A DNA stretch of 64,000 bases from Fontibacterium meridianamericanum (GTDB lineage Bacteria; Pseudomonadota; Alphaproteobacteria; Pelagibacterales; Pelagibacteraceae), in assembly GCA_965235635.1 (NCBI GenBank), contig CBDDYR010000003.1, forward strand, positions 62,001 to 126,000, in the 5' to 3' direction. The notes beneath the pieces are model-generated. The model was not told where the DNA came from and ran no database searches. It saw only the letters and a program-made list of their open reading frames with translations. Positions 18,275-27,719 of this stretch are shown here, piece after piece. The position numbers and the translations under genes are program-made. Numbering within the stretch: position 1 is the first letter of the stretch; the number at the start of each line of letters is the position of its first letter.

Positions 18275-18911
18275 GATTCACATTTTTTTGATTATTCCTT
18301 AAAAGAGTATAAGCGATTGTTATTTCTTTTAATTTATTCTCAAATTTTTTATCTCCAGAATTTGTATCTGGGTGATATTTTTTTACAAGTTTTTTAAATT
18401 GCTCTCTAATTTCGCTCCATTTTACATTGCTTTTTAAATCTAATTTTTTTAAAGCCTCTATTTCTTTTGAGCTATAAATAGTTTTCTTTTCGAATTGTTT
18501 AAAATAATCTGCAGGAAAAATATCTTGTTCTTCTAAAATATTTCTCCACACCTTATTAAAAAAATTATCTTTCGAACCAAGTTTAGATGTTGGCTTGTGC
18601 CAGGTAATATCTGAATGAATAAATTCTTCAATTTTATCTTGTGACATTTCAGAGAAAAAATCCCATTCGTGGTTATAAATTTTTATATGTTCTGAGCAGA
18701 ACCATTTGTACTCACCAGCAATTTTTGAAGGTGCTTTAAATTCCCCTGGCTGCTTACATCGTTTCCAGTCACACGAATTATCGTTGGTCTTATTATGAAT
18801 TTTTAAATGATCACCACAAAACCATTTATATTGTTTATTGATATCCTTTTTTATAAGACCCTGACCTGAAGCTATCTCTTTACATTTGCTCCATTCACAG
18901 ATCTTTCTCAT
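18264..18911 (-). CDS. J-domain protein with two N-terminal Cys/His modules
   Basis: A 215-residue DnaJ-like co-chaperone. The C-terminal 60 residues are a J domain with the Hsp70-activating HPD in KKYHPDTNSG. The N-terminus holds two copies of a putative zinc module: C5-x4-C10-x21-C32-x2-H35 and C47-x4-C52-x19-C72-x2-H75, each ending in a KWFC..H..I motif. The homologues I recall carry one such module, so duplication here is notable. It is the first gene of the cobS-cobT operon and divergent from bolA, a synteny common in alphaproteobacteria. It may present clients of CobST to DnaK; that is inference. Confidence 0.88.
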   Translation of the reverse strand: MRKICEWSKCKEIASGQGLIKKDINKQYKWFCGDHLKIHNKTNDNSCDWKRCKQPGEFKAPSKIAGEYKWFCSEHIKIYNHEWDFFSEMSQDKIEEFIHSDITWHKPTSKLGSKDNFFNKVWRNILEEQDIFPADYFKQFEKKTIYSSKEIEALKKLDLKSNVKWSEIREQFKKLVKKYHPDTNSGDKKFENKLKEITIAYTLLRNNQKNVNHGK

Positions 18912-18945
18912 TTGCGTAATTTTTTAAATTGATTAAAATTATTTT

Positions 18946-19203
18946 ATGTCGGATCTAAAATATATTATCTTAGATAAAATTAAACAAAATATCGTATGTG
19001 AGAATGTACAAGTGAATAATAAATCACATTTGCATCAGCATCATTCTCAATCACCAAAAAATAATAATAGTCATTTTGAAGTGATCATTTCTTCTGCGGA
19101 GCTTAAAAAATTAAAGACAATAGATGCGCATAAAAAGATTTATAGTATTTTAAATGAAGAAATGAAAAATACTATTCACTCTTTGGAGATAAAAATTAAT
19201 TAA
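18946..19203 (+). CDS. bolA: BolA family protein
   Basis: An 85-residue BolA/YrbA-type protein. The fold's key segments are present: SHFEVIISSAELKKL and a C-terminal amphipathic region (IYSILNEEMKNTIHSLEIKI). An HLHQHHSQS stretch in the middle may help bind a [2Fe-2S] cluster shared with a monothiol glutaredoxin, as in other BolA proteins. It is divergent from the J-domain/cobS/cobT operon (34-bp spacer) and its end overlaps convergent aroB by 8 nt. Confidence 0.92.
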   Translation: MSDLKYIILDKIKQNIVCENVQVNNKSHLHQHHSQSPKNNNSHFEVIISSAELKKLKTIDAHKKIYSILNEEMKNTIHSLEIKIN

Positions 19204-20302
19204 ATTGCTCAACTAAAATAGGTTTGATATTTTTATTTAAGTCTGAAGGGACAATTTTAGCTTTTCCAATTTTATTTAATAAAATTAAGTTAATTTTAGA
19301 ACCAGATATTTTTTTATCATGCTTCATGTAATTAAAAATTTTATTTATATCCCTTTTTTTAAAAATATTTTTAATTTGATAATTAATATTTAATCTACGG
19401 TATAAATGCTTGATACGCTGATGTTCATTGATATTAAGCATTTTCATCTTTACAGATAAAGACGATGCAATCATCATTCCATATAAAACTGCTTCGCCAT
19501 GGATAAGGTCATTTGAATATTTTTTTACTGCTTCAAAAGCATGGGCAAAAGTATGACCAAAGTTCAGTATTGCTCTTAGATTTTTTTCTTTTTCATCTTT
19601 TTGAACAACAATTGCTTTGCTTTTGCAGCTTTCTTTAATTGCATGCATCAATAGATTTATGTCGGTTAAATTAATTATTGAGTCAGAATTTTTTTCTAAC
19701 CAAGAAAAGAATTTTTTATTCATAATTAAAGCATATTTTAAAATTTCAGCATAACCCGCAATTAAATGTCTATGGGGTAAACTTTTCAATGTTATTGGGT
19801 CAATTAGAACAAGCTTAGGCTGGTAAAAAGTTCCAATCATATTCTTGCCTTCACTAGAATTGATGCCAGTCTTCCCTCCAATTGAAGAATCTACCTGGGC
19901 TAATAAAGTTGTTGGAATTTGAACAAAATTAACGCCTCTTTTAAATATACTGCTTGCAAATCCAGATAAATCTCCAATAACACCGCCACCTAAAGCTATG
20001 ACGCAATCATCACGATTAAAATTATATTTAAATAATTTTTTTAATATGGAATTGGTAAAATTCATATTTTTTGATTTCTCACCAGCACTTAAAGTAAAGA
20101 CATATTTATTATTAGATTTTATTGACGATAAGATTGAGCGAATATAAGATTTTGGAATATTTTTATCTGTAATTAATAAAAATTTATTTGCTTTTGGAAT
20201 AATTCTTTTTATTTCTGGACCTGTATTGTTTAATATATTTTTACCAATAACAATTGGATAACTATTATTATTTAAATTAACTTTAATTGTTATTTTTTTC
20301 AT
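19196..20302 (-). CDS. aroB: 3-dehydroquinate synthase
   Basis: A 368-residue 3-dehydroquinate synthase, the second enzyme of the shikimate pathway, cyclising DAHP with NAD and a divalent metal. The NAD/active-site core GGGVIGDLSGFASS and PTTLLAQVDSSIGGKTG are intact, as are the metal-ligand regions HRHLIAGYAEILK and NFGHTFAHAFE. The gene overlaps aroK by 20 nt, the usual proteobacterial aroK-aroB pairing, and is convergent with bolA. Confidence 0.97.
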   Translation of the reverse strand: MKKITIKVNLNNNSYPIVIGKNILNNTGPEIKRIIPKANKFLLITDKNIPKSYIRSILSSIKSNNKYVFTLSAGEKSKNMNFTNSILKKLFKYNFNRDDCVIALGGGVIGDLSGFASSIFKRGVNFVQIPTTLLAQVDSSIGGKTGINSSEGKNMIGTFYQPKLVLIDPITLKSLPHRHLIAGYAEILKYALIMNKKFFSWLEKNSDSIINLTDINLLMHAIKESCKSKAIVVQKDEKEKNLRAILNFGHTFAHAFEAVKKYSNDLIHGEAVLYGMMIASSLSVKMKMLNINEHQRIKHLYRRLNINYQIKNIFKKRDINKIFNYMKHDKKISGSKINLILLNKIGKAKIVPSDLNKNIKPILVEQFN

Positions 20303-20807
20303 AAAAATCTATAATTTTTTCAATAATTTTATTCTTGCTATTTAAATTACAATTTATTTCATAGTTGGCCAATTTATATATTGGATCTCTAGTTTTTTTT
20401 AAATTTTTAATACTTTTTTCAATGTTATCTTGATCTACCATTGGTCTCTTTTTAGCATTACGCTTAATACGACTAATAATCAAATCTTCATCCATATTAA
20501 GCCAAATAGATAGATATTCTTTTAAAATTTTTTTTCTTATAACTTCATTAATAAATGCTCCTCCACCTACAGAGATAATTTTTTCTTTATCATTTTTAAT
20601 TTTTAAGAAAATCTTTTCTTCCAATTCCCTAAAATATTTTTCTCCATTTTCTTTAAAAATTTCAGCAATAGTAAGATTTGTGTCATCTTCTATTAATTGA
20701 TCGGTATCAACGAATTCAATTTTTAATTTTTTTGCAACTTCCTTTCCAATGGTGCTTTTTCCAGTGCCCATCATTCCAACCAGTACTAAACTTTTATGCG
20801 TTGCCAT
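20283..20807 (-). CDS. aroK: Shikimate kinase
   Basis: A 174-residue shikimate kinase that phosphorylates shikimate with ATP. The P-loop is GMMGTGKSTIG near residue 12; the shikimate-binding Asp is in FVDTDQLIE, the GGGAF motif follows, and the lid Arg is in RNAKKRPMVDQ. It is first in the aroK-aroB operon. The 20-nt overlap with aroB suggests translational coupling. Confidence 0.96.
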   Translation of the reverse strand: MATHKSLVLVGMMGTGKSTIGKEVAKKLKIEFVDTDQLIEDDTNLTIAEIFKENGEKYFRELEEKIFLKIKNDKEKIISVGGGAFINEVIRKKILKEYLSIWLNMDEDLIISRIKRNAKKRPMVDQDNIEKSIKNLKKTRDPIYKLANYEINCNLNSKNKIIEKIIDFYEKNNN

Positions 20808-20866
20808 TATTGAATGAATAATTTATTAACATAATTCTAATTGAAATATTATATAATTAATCTGTC

Positions 20867-21025
20867 ATGCCTTTTAGAACTTCAATACAAATTATCTTAG
20901 CTACTATAGCGATCTTGGCGGCTATTCTTTGTATTCTTTATTATTTTGGATCAAAAGATATTGTTTTAGAAAAAACAAAAATTATTGAAAAAATTCCAGT
21001 AGAAAAATTAAATATAGTTAAATAA
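20867..21025 (+). CDS. Small single-helix membrane protein
   Basis: A 52-codon frame, ATG at 20867 to TAA at 21025, divergent from aroK. It encodes a short basic N-terminus (MPFRTS), one strong hydrophobic helix of about 20 residues ending in YYFG, and a charged tail (EKTKIIEKIPVEKLN). No Shine-Dalgarno motif is obvious. It ends 4 nt before the convergent aceB stop, which fits a real gene filling the space. I do not recognise a family. Confidence 0.45.
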   Translation: MPFRTSIQIILATIAILAAILCILYYFGSKDIVLEKTKIIEKIPVEKLNIVK

Positions 21026-21029
21026 AGGA

Positions 21030-22646
21030 CTATCTAGCTTCTGATCTAACAATTTCGTTATAGGCTGGAACAGTTAAAAAATCTTCAAATTGGTTAGCAA
21101 TCGACATTTCTTCAAACATTTTTGCAGCGCGTTCGTAGTTACCTTTTTCAAACTTTTGTTCACCCACTTCTTTTTTAATCTGCGCCATTTCTTCTTTAAC
21201 AATTTTTTTTACATATGTTGGATCTATTGTTTTTCCATCAATAGTTTTGCATTGGTGTTTATTCCACTGCCAAACTTGCGCTCGCGAAATTTCAGCAGTG
21301 GCGGCATCTTCCATTAAATTATAAAGAGGAACGCATCCATTACCACCCAACCATGCAGCTAAATATTGAATTCCTACAGAAATATTTTTTCTAAGACCTT
21401 CCTCAGTTATATCGCCTTTTTCTGCTAATAATAAATCTTTAGCTTCAATTTTGATATTGCTAGGAATTTTATTAACCTGATTTGCTTGTGGCATTTTTTC
21501 ATCAAATACATTTTTTGCAATTTTTACTAACCCAGGATGAGCAACCCAAGTACCATCATGACCATCATTCGCTTCTCTTAATTTATCTTGTTTTACAGCA
21601 TCCATTGCTTTTTGATTTAAAGTTTCGTTATCTTTAATTGGAATTTGAGCAGCCATTCCACCCATGGCGTGAGCACCTCTGCGATGACAAGTCTTAATCA
21701 ATAATAAACTATATGATCTTAAAAAATGCGATGTCATTTTAACAATTGACCTGTCCGGTAATAAGAAATCTTTAAAGTTTTTAAATTTTTTAATGTAGCT
21801 GAAAATATAGTCCCATCTTCCGCAGTTCAGCCCAACAATGTGATCTTTTAATTCAAATAAAATCTCATCCATCTCAAAAGAGGCAAGAATTGTTTCAATT
21901 AGGACTGTTGCTTTAATTGTTCCGTGTTTGATGCCTAATTTTTTTTGTGCTTCTGTGAATACATCATTCCAAAGCCTAGCTTCAAGATGACTTTCCATTT
22001 TTGGTAAATAAAAATAAGGGCCCGTTCCATTTTGTAAAAGTTTTTTTGCGTTATGATAAAAATAGATTGCAAAATCAAAAATACCACCTGAACATTTTTC
22101 ATTATCGACTAAGAAATGCGCTTCATCTAAGTGCCATCCTCTAGGTCTTACAATAAGGACAGCATGTTTTTCATTTAATTTATATTCTTTACCAGTCGCC
22201 TTATCTGTAAAATTAATTTTTTTATTAATAGCATTCTTTAAATTAATTTGACCTTCAATAACATTATTCCAAGCTGGAGTTGCAGAATCTTCAAGATCCG
22301 CCATAAAACAGCTAGCTCCAGAATTAAGAGCATTGATAATCATTTTTTGATTTGTAGGGCCTGTAATTTCAACTCTACGATCTTGTAAATCTTTTGGAAC
22401 CCCTAAAATTTTCCAATCTTTTTCTCTAACAGATTTTGTTTCATCTAAAAAATTAGGACGCCAACCTCCATCAATTTTTTTTTGAATTTCTTGTCTTCGT
22501 TTTAACAGTTCAAGTCTGCGAGAATTAAATTTTCTATGTAAATCTGCTACAAACTCTAAACAATCTAAAGTTAAAATTTCTTCAAATTCTTTAGAAATTT
22601 TTCCTGTAATAGCAGTATTTTTTGGAAAAGATTTCATATAGGCCAC
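21030..22646 (-). CDS. aceB: Malate synthase A
   Basis: A 538-residue malate synthase of the A type (the G type is about 720), which condenses glyoxylate with acetyl-CoA to malate. The signature GLNCGRWDYIFSYIKK is present, with the upstream conserved segment FMADLEDSATPAWNN and the catalytic Arg in VLIVRPRGWH. An in-frame ATG at 22637 three codons in is an alternative start. It is not next to isocitrate lyase, which lies at the right end of the window about 41 kb away; together they make a glyoxylate shunt. The divergent accA starts 50 bp away. Confidence 0.96.
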   Translation of the reverse strand: MAYMKSFPKNTAITGKISKEFEEILTLDCLEFVADLHRKFNSRRLELLKRRQEIQKKIDGGWRPNFLDETKSVREKDWKILGVPKDLQDRRVEITGPTNQKMIINALNSGASCFMADLEDSATPAWNNVIEGQINLKNAINKKINFTDKATGKEYKLNEKHAVLIVRPRGWHLDEAHFLVDNEKCSGGIFDFAIYFYHNAKKLLQNGTGPYFYLPKMESHLEARLWNDVFTEAQKKLGIKHGTIKATVLIETILASFEMDEILFELKDHIVGLNCGRWDYIFSYIKKFKNFKDFLLPDRSIVKMTSHFLRSYSLLLIKTCHRRGAHAMGGMAAQIPIKDNETLNQKAMDAVKQDKLREANDGHDGTWVAHPGLVKIAKNVFDEKMPQANQVNKIPSNIKIEAKDLLLAEKGDITEEGLRKNISVGIQYLAAWLGGNGCVPLYNLMEDAATAEISRAQVWQWNKHQCKTIDGKTIDPTYVKKIVKEEMAQIKKEVGEQKFEKGNYERAAKMFEEMSIANQFEDFLTVPAYNEIVRSEAR

Positions 22647-22696
22647 AATTTATATATAAACTTTATCCGAACTCAATAGGTATAAAAAATTATTAA

Positions 22697-23803
22697 ATGA
22701 ATTATTTAGATTTTGAAGACGACATTAAAGCATTAGATCAAAGAGTTCAGGAATTAAAAGCTCCTTATCTTGCAAAGGGTATAAATGTTATTGAAAATCC
22801 TACAGTCGTGGATGCTGAAAGAAGATTAAATGAGGAAATAGAAAAAGCTTATGCCAATCTTAATCGCTGGCAAAAAACAAAAGTAGCAAGACATGAATTT
22901 AGACCACGTTCTATCCACTATATTCAAAAGATTTTTCCAGATTTTACAAATTTATCTGGAGACCGTTTGTACGGGGAAGATCAATCAGTATTAGCAGGTT
23001 TTGCAACTCTTGATGGGGTTTCAGTTTTAGTGATTGGTCAAGAAAAAGGAAACGATACTCAGTCTAGAATTCAAAGAAATTTTGGAATGATGAGACCTGA
23101 AGGATATCGTAAGAGCATGCGACTCATGAATCTTGCAGACAGACTTAATATTCCAATTATAACATTTATAGACACACCAGGCGCTTATCCTGGAAAAGGA
23201 GCAGAAGAACGAGGACAAGCTGAGGCGATTGCAAAATGTATCGAGTGTTGTTTAAATGTGAAAGTTCCAATGATTTCTGTTGTTATAGGAGAAGGGGGTT
23301 CAGGAGGCGCCATTGCTCTTGCAACTGCTAATAAAGTTTTAATGTTAGAATATTCTGTTTATTCAGTAATATCACCAGAAGGATGCGCATCTATTCTTTG
23401 GCGAGATCCAAAAAAAGCAAAAGAGGCTGCAGAAGCTATGAAAATTTCTTCGCAAGATTTATTTGAAAATAAGATTATTGATGAGATTATTAAAGAGCCA
23501 AAAGGGGGAGCTCATCGAAATCATGATGAAATGATTACTAATGTGACGATCAGTATTAAGAAAAATTTAAATGAACTAATGAGAATTTCTCCAGAGGAGC
23601 TTATTTATCAACGAAAAAATAGATTTTTAAGTATAGGAAGAGATGTGATGATTACCAAAGAAGAATTCTATAAAGATACACATATTAACACGGTTACTTT
23701 CAATCCGTTTAATTGGAAATTATTACTTCAAAATAATCGAAGATTATTTGCAACAGTTGTTGTTATTATAATTTTATTTATTTTAGCTTTAATCTTTGCT
23801 TAA
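22697..23803 (+). CDS. accA: Acetyl-CoA carboxylase carboxyltransferase alpha subunit with C-terminal membrane helix
   Basis: A 368-residue AccA, the alpha subunit of the carboxyltransferase that makes malonyl-CoA for fatty acid synthesis. The crotonase-like core is clear: PTVVDAERRLNEEIEKA at the start, FIDTPGAYPGKGAEERGQ and GEGGSGGAIALA in the middle, and SVISPEGCASILWRD. Normal AccA ends near residue 320 (here QRKNRFLSIGRD). This one continues for about 50 residues and finishes with a basic stretch (NNRRL) and a hydrophobic run over the last 20 residues, which looks like a tail anchor. The frame ends 15 nt inside convergent secA. Confidence 0.95.
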   Translation: MNYLDFEDDIKALDQRVQELKAPYLAKGINVIENPTVVDAERRLNEEIEKAYANLNRWQKTKVARHEFRPRSIHYIQKIFPDFTNLSGDRLYGEDQSVLAGFATLDGVSVLVIGQEKGNDTQSRIQRNFGMMRPEGYRKSMRLMNLADRLNIPIITFIDTPGAYPGKGAEERGQAEAIAKCIECCLNVKVPMISVVIGEGGSGGAIALATANKVLMLEYSVYSVISPEGCASILWRDPKKAKEAAEAMKISSQDLFENKIIDEIIKEPKGGAHRNHDEMITNVTISIKKNLNELMRISPEELIYQRKNRFLSIGRDVMITKEEFYKDTHINTVTFNPFNWKLLLQNNRRLFATVVVIIILFILALIFA

Positions 23804-26374
23804 AGCACCGCAGCAGTTCTTATATTTTTTTCCAGATCCACAAGTGCAAGGAGCATTTCTTGAGATTTTTTCTTGAATAGTAGGTTGTTGGGGTTGTGAA
23901 GGTTTTTCCTCTTTTGTTACTTGAATATTAATTAAAAACATAATTAAATTTTCCTTAATTTTTGAAAGTAAATCTTTAAACAAGTTAAAACTTTCTCTCT
24001 TATATTCATCCAATGGGTTTTTTTGACCGTAGCCTCTAAGACCAATCACTTGCCTTAATTGTTCAAGATATTGCAAGTGGCTCCTCCATTCGTAATCAAG
24101 ATTTTGTAAAAAAATCCTCTTTTCGACATCTTTATTTATTTCATCCCCGGCAGTTGTAATTCTTGCATTTCTTCTTTGATCAAAGTGATTTTTTAAAAAT
24201 TCTTTTTGTTCAGCACTACCTTTGGAGAGCCAAGTATTAAAATCATTTTCATCAATTTTAGTTCCGCATAAACGTTCTGTCTTTGTTTTAATTAATTTTT
24301 TAGTATTAGCATCAGCATTTTCTCTATAATTACGTATTTCATTAATTAGGTTTTCTACAATTTCTTCAAAAACATCGTTTACAACATTATAAATATTTGG
24401 ATTTTTTATAACACCTAATCTTTGTTCAAAAATTACTTTTCTCTGATCATTCATCACATCATCAAACTGCAATAAAGTTTTTCTAATATCAAAATTTCTT
24501 CCCTCAACTTTTTGTTGTGCTTTTTCTAAAGCTTTATTGATCCAAGGATGATCAATAGATTCTCCCTCTTTAAGGCCTAGCTTTTGCAACATAAAATCAA
24601 TTTTTTCAGATCCAAAAATTCTCATTAGATCATCTTGTAAACTTAAATAAAAAATAGAAGCACCCATATCTCCTTGTCTTCCGGTTCTGCCTCTTAATTG
24701 ATTATCTATTCTTCTACTTTCATGACGTTCCGTTCCAATTACAAATAATCCACCACTAGCTAATACTTTAGCTTTTTCTTCTTCATGTTCTTGTTTAGTC
24801 TTTTCAACTAAAATTTTATCATTAGTTCCACCTTCTTTAATTTTTAAATCTAAATTACCACCAAGCTGAATATCAGTTCCTCTACCTGCCATATTAGTTG
24901 CAATGGTAACCGCACCAATTCTTCCTGCTTGAGCAATAATATTTGCTTCTTGCTCATGAAATTTTGCGTTTAAAACATTATGTTTTATAGATTCTTGTTT
25001 TAAAATTTTTGAAATTCTTTCAGATTTTTCAATGCTAGTCGTTCCAATTAAAACAGGTTGTTTTTTTTCATTAGCTGCAACAATTTGTTTTATAATTGCA
25101 TCAAATTTTTCTTTTTCAGTTCTAAAAATTTTATCATTAAAATCTTTCCTAACCATTGGCCTATTGGTTGGCACTTCAACTACATCTAGTTTATAAATTT
25201 CATAAAACTCTTCAGCCTCCGTCATCGCAGTTCCTGTCATGCCGGAAAGTTTTTCATATAATCTAAAATAGTTTTGGAATGTTATTGAAGCTAAAGTTTG
25301 ATTTTCATTTTGAATTTGAACTCCCTCTTTTGCTTCGATTGCTTGATGTAAACCATCTGAATATCGTCTACCTTCCATAATACGGCCTGTAAATTCATCG
25401 ATAATATAAATTTGATTATCTTTGACGATGTAGTCTTTATCTTTAGTAAAGAGCATATTTGCTTTTAAAGATTGATTTATGTGATGAACAATTGATAAAT
25501 TTTGAGGGTCATAGAAGCTGGCACCTTTTAATAAATTTATTTTTCTTAATTTGTCCTCAATAAAATCAATTCCTTTTTCAGTTAGTAAGGCGCTTCGATC
25601 TTTTTCATCAATATCGTAATGTTCTTTAGTTAATTGATTAACTAATTTGTTGCATAAAAAATATTGAGAGGAGTTATCCTCTGTAGGTCCTGAAATAATT
25701 AAAGGAGTTCTAGCTTCATCAATTAAAATACTATCTACTTCATCCACAATACAGAAATAATGTTTTCGCTGTACCATCTCAGCGATAGAATATTTCATGT
25801 TATCTCTTAGATAATCAAATCCAAATTCATTATTAGTTCCATAAGTGATGTCACATTCATACTGGGCTTTTCTATTAACATCGTCGATACCATTGACGAT
25901 GCAGCCAACACTTACACCCAAAAAATTATAAATTTTTGACATCCACTCAGAGTCACGTTTTGCAAGATAATCATTTACTGTTACAACGTGCACACCTTTT
26001 TCGGTTAAGCTATTTAAGTAGGCAGGTAAAGTTGCAACTAGTGTTTTTCCTTCCCCAGTTTTCATTTCTGAAATATTGCCCTGATGGAGAATAATTCCCC
26101 CAAGTAACTGAACGTCAAAATGTCTTTGTCCTGTAGTTCTAATGCTAGCCTCTCGAACACACGCAAATGCTTCCGGTAAAATTTTATTTAAATTTTCTCC
26201 ATTTTTAATTCTTTTTTTAAATTCTTGAGTTTTGTTTTTTAGTTCTTGGTCTGAAAGTTTTTGGATGTCTGGCTCTAATGAATTAATTTTTTGAACCAAC
26301 GGCTGTATTTCAAGAAGCTTACGCTCATTAGATGTTTTAAATATTTTTTTTAAAATGTTTAAACCGGGTATCAT
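23789..26374 (-). CDS. secA: Preprotein translocase ATPase SecA
   Basis: An 861-residue SecA motor protein that drives Sec-dependent export. Walker A is MKTGEGKTLVA, the DEAD-like motif is VDEVDSILIDEARTPLI, and helicase motif VI is QLRGRTGRQGD. The C-terminus carries the zinc-binding SEC-C motif CTCGSGKKYKNCCG, which contacts SecB or the ribosome. Length is normal for alphaproteobacteria. Its end overlaps the convergent accA by 15 nt; argJ is divergent with an 82-bp spacer. Confidence 0.98.
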   Translation of the reverse strand: MIPGLNILKKIFKTSNERKLLEIQPLVQKINSLEPDIQKLSDQELKNKTQEFKKRIKNGENLNKILPEAFACVREASIRTTGQRHFDVQLLGGIILHQGNISEMKTGEGKTLVATLPAYLNSLTEKGVHVVTVNDYLAKRDSEWMSKIYNFLGVSVGCIVNGIDDVNRKAQYECDITYGTNNEFGFDYLRDNMKYSIAEMVQRKHYFCIVDEVDSILIDEARTPLIISGPTEDNSSQYFLCNKLVNQLTKEHYDIDEKDRSALLTEKGIDFIEDKLRKINLLKGASFYDPQNLSIVHHINQSLKANMLFTKDKDYIVKDNQIYIIDEFTGRIMEGRRYSDGLHQAIEAKEGVQIQNENQTLASITFQNYFRLYEKLSGMTGTAMTEAEEFYEIYKLDVVEVPTNRPMVRKDFNDKIFRTEKEKFDAIIKQIVAANEKKQPVLIGTTSIEKSERISKILKQESIKHNVLNAKFHEQEANIIAQAGRIGAVTIATNMAGRGTDIQLGGNLDLKIKEGGTNDKILVEKTKQEHEEEKAKVLASGGLFVIGTERHESRRIDNQLRGRTGRQGDMGASIFYLSLQDDLMRIFGSEKIDFMLQKLGLKEGESIDHPWINKALEKAQQKVEGRNFDIRKTLLQFDDVMNDQRKVIFEQRLGVIKNPNIYNVVNDVFEEIVENLINEIRNYRENADANTKKLIKTKTERLCGTKIDENDFNTWLSKGSAEQKEFLKNHFDQRRNARITTAGDEINKDVEKRIFLQNLDYEWRSHLQYLEQLRQVIGLRGYGQKNPLDEYKRESFNLFKDLLSKIKENLIMFLINIQVTKEEKPSQPQQPTIQEKISRNAPCTCGSGKKYKNCCGALSKD

Positions 26375-26456
26375 TTTGAGATATTATTATAGATAAATTA
26401 AATAGTATAAATTTAGCAACTACCTTATAACTGAAAAAATACTAAATAAAATACAC

Positions 26457-27719
26457 ATGACTACGCTATTTCAAAACTTTTTTAAGAAAAAACAACTTAA
26501 TAGAGTTACTAAAGATTTTCCAGAAATGCCAAGTATCGATGGACTAGAGATTTCAACGGTAAGCGCAGGTTTGTATAACACAAGCAGAGATGATGTGAGC
26601 TTATTTTATTTTCCAGATGGAGCAATATTTTCAGGAGTTTATACAAAGTCTTCAACAAGATCAGTTTGTATTGATTGGAATGTTAAAGCCAATAAAAAAG
26701 ATATTAGAGTCTTATTAGTTAACACTAGAAATGCTAATGCATATACAGGCAAGCAAGGACTCAACAGTATTATTGAACTGTCAAAATTTTTTTCAGATAA
26801 GAAAAAAATTTCAAATAAACAAATTTTATTTGCATCTACAGGGGTTATTGGTCAACCATTTCCACTTGCAAAAATTAAAAATGCTCTTCCTGGTTTAATA
26901 GAAAAATTAAAAAGACCTATAAAGTTAACTTGGATTAAGCAGGCCTTATCCATTATGACCACAGATACCTTTGGAAAAATGAGCTGTGCAGTTGTGCAAA
27001 CCAATAAAGATTTTATAAATATAGCGGGCATTGCAAAAGGATCAGGAATGATAGCGCCAAATATGGCAACAATGTTTGGTTTTATTTTTACTGACGCAAA
27101 TATTTCTCAAGAGGTTTTAAATAAAATGTTGAAAAGAAATACCGAAAATACATTTAATGCAATTACAGTTGATGGAGATACTTCAACAAATGATATGGTT
27201 TTAGTTTTCTCAACTAAAAAAGCAAAGAATAGAATTATTAACGATATTAATTCTAAAGTCGCAAAAGATTTTGAAAAAGCACTTTATGAAGTCATGTTAG
27301 ATCTTTCAAAACAAGTTGTTTTAGATGGGGAAGGAGCTAAAAAATTTCTCACCATTAATGTAACAGGCGCTTCCAATGATAAATTTGCAAAAGAAGTTGC
27401 TATGTCCATTGCAAATTCTCCTCTCGTAAAAACTGCGCTGGCAGGAAGCGATCCTAATTGGGGTAGAATTTTAATGGCAGTTGGCAAGACTAATGAAAGA
27501 ATAAAAAAAGAAAAAATTGAAATTAAAATTGGAGACTCTTTAATTACCAAATACGGAATGCAGGTTCCAAGTTATGATGAACAAAAAGTTAAAAATTATA
27601 TGCTTGGGGATGATATTGTTTTTGATGTGAATTTAAATTTAGGTAAGGGAAAGTTTACTGCTTATACTTGTGATTTTAACGCAGAATATATTTCAATTAA
27701 CGCAGATTATAGATCTTAA
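26457..27719 (+). CDS. argJ: Bifunctional ornithine/glutamate N-acetyltransferase
   Basis: A 420-residue ArgJ, which transfers acetyl from N-acetylornithine to glutamate in the cyclic arginine pathway, and may also use acetyl-CoA. The precursor self-cleaves before Thr in the motif KGSGMIAPNMATMFG near residue 200, seen intact. The conserved ALAGSDPNWGRILMA and the C-terminal EYISINADYRS are present. In many alphaproteobacteria argJ follows secA divergently together with a parvulin gene; here only the divergent secA remains. Its TAA abuts the stop of the convergent mbfA-like gene. Confidence 0.96.
   Translation: MTTLFQNFFKKKQLNRVTKDFPEMPSIDGLEISTVSAGLYNTSRDDVSLFYFPDGAIFSGVYTKSSTRSVCIDWNVKANKKDIRVLLVNTRNANAYTGKQGLNSIIELSKFFSDKKKISNKQILFASTGVIGQPFPLAKIKNALPGLIEKLKRPIKLTWIKQALSIMTTDTFGKMSCAVVQTNKDFINIAGIAKGSGMIAPNMATMFGFIFTDANISQEVLNKMLKRNTENTFNAITVDGDTSTNDMVLVFSTKKAKNRIINDINSKVAKDFEKALYEVMLDLSKQVVLDGEGAKKFLTINVTGASNDKFAKEVAMSIANSPLVKTALAGSDPNWGRILMAVGKTNERIKKEKIEIKIGDSLITKYGMQVPSYDEQKVKNYMLGDDIVFDVNLNLGKGKFTAYTCDFNAEYISINADYRS

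Noticed and set aside
22647..22696. Glycine riboswitch upstream of malate synthase, as in some marine alphaproteobacteria
   Set aside because: The divergent spacer with accA is only 50 bp, too short for the aptamer.
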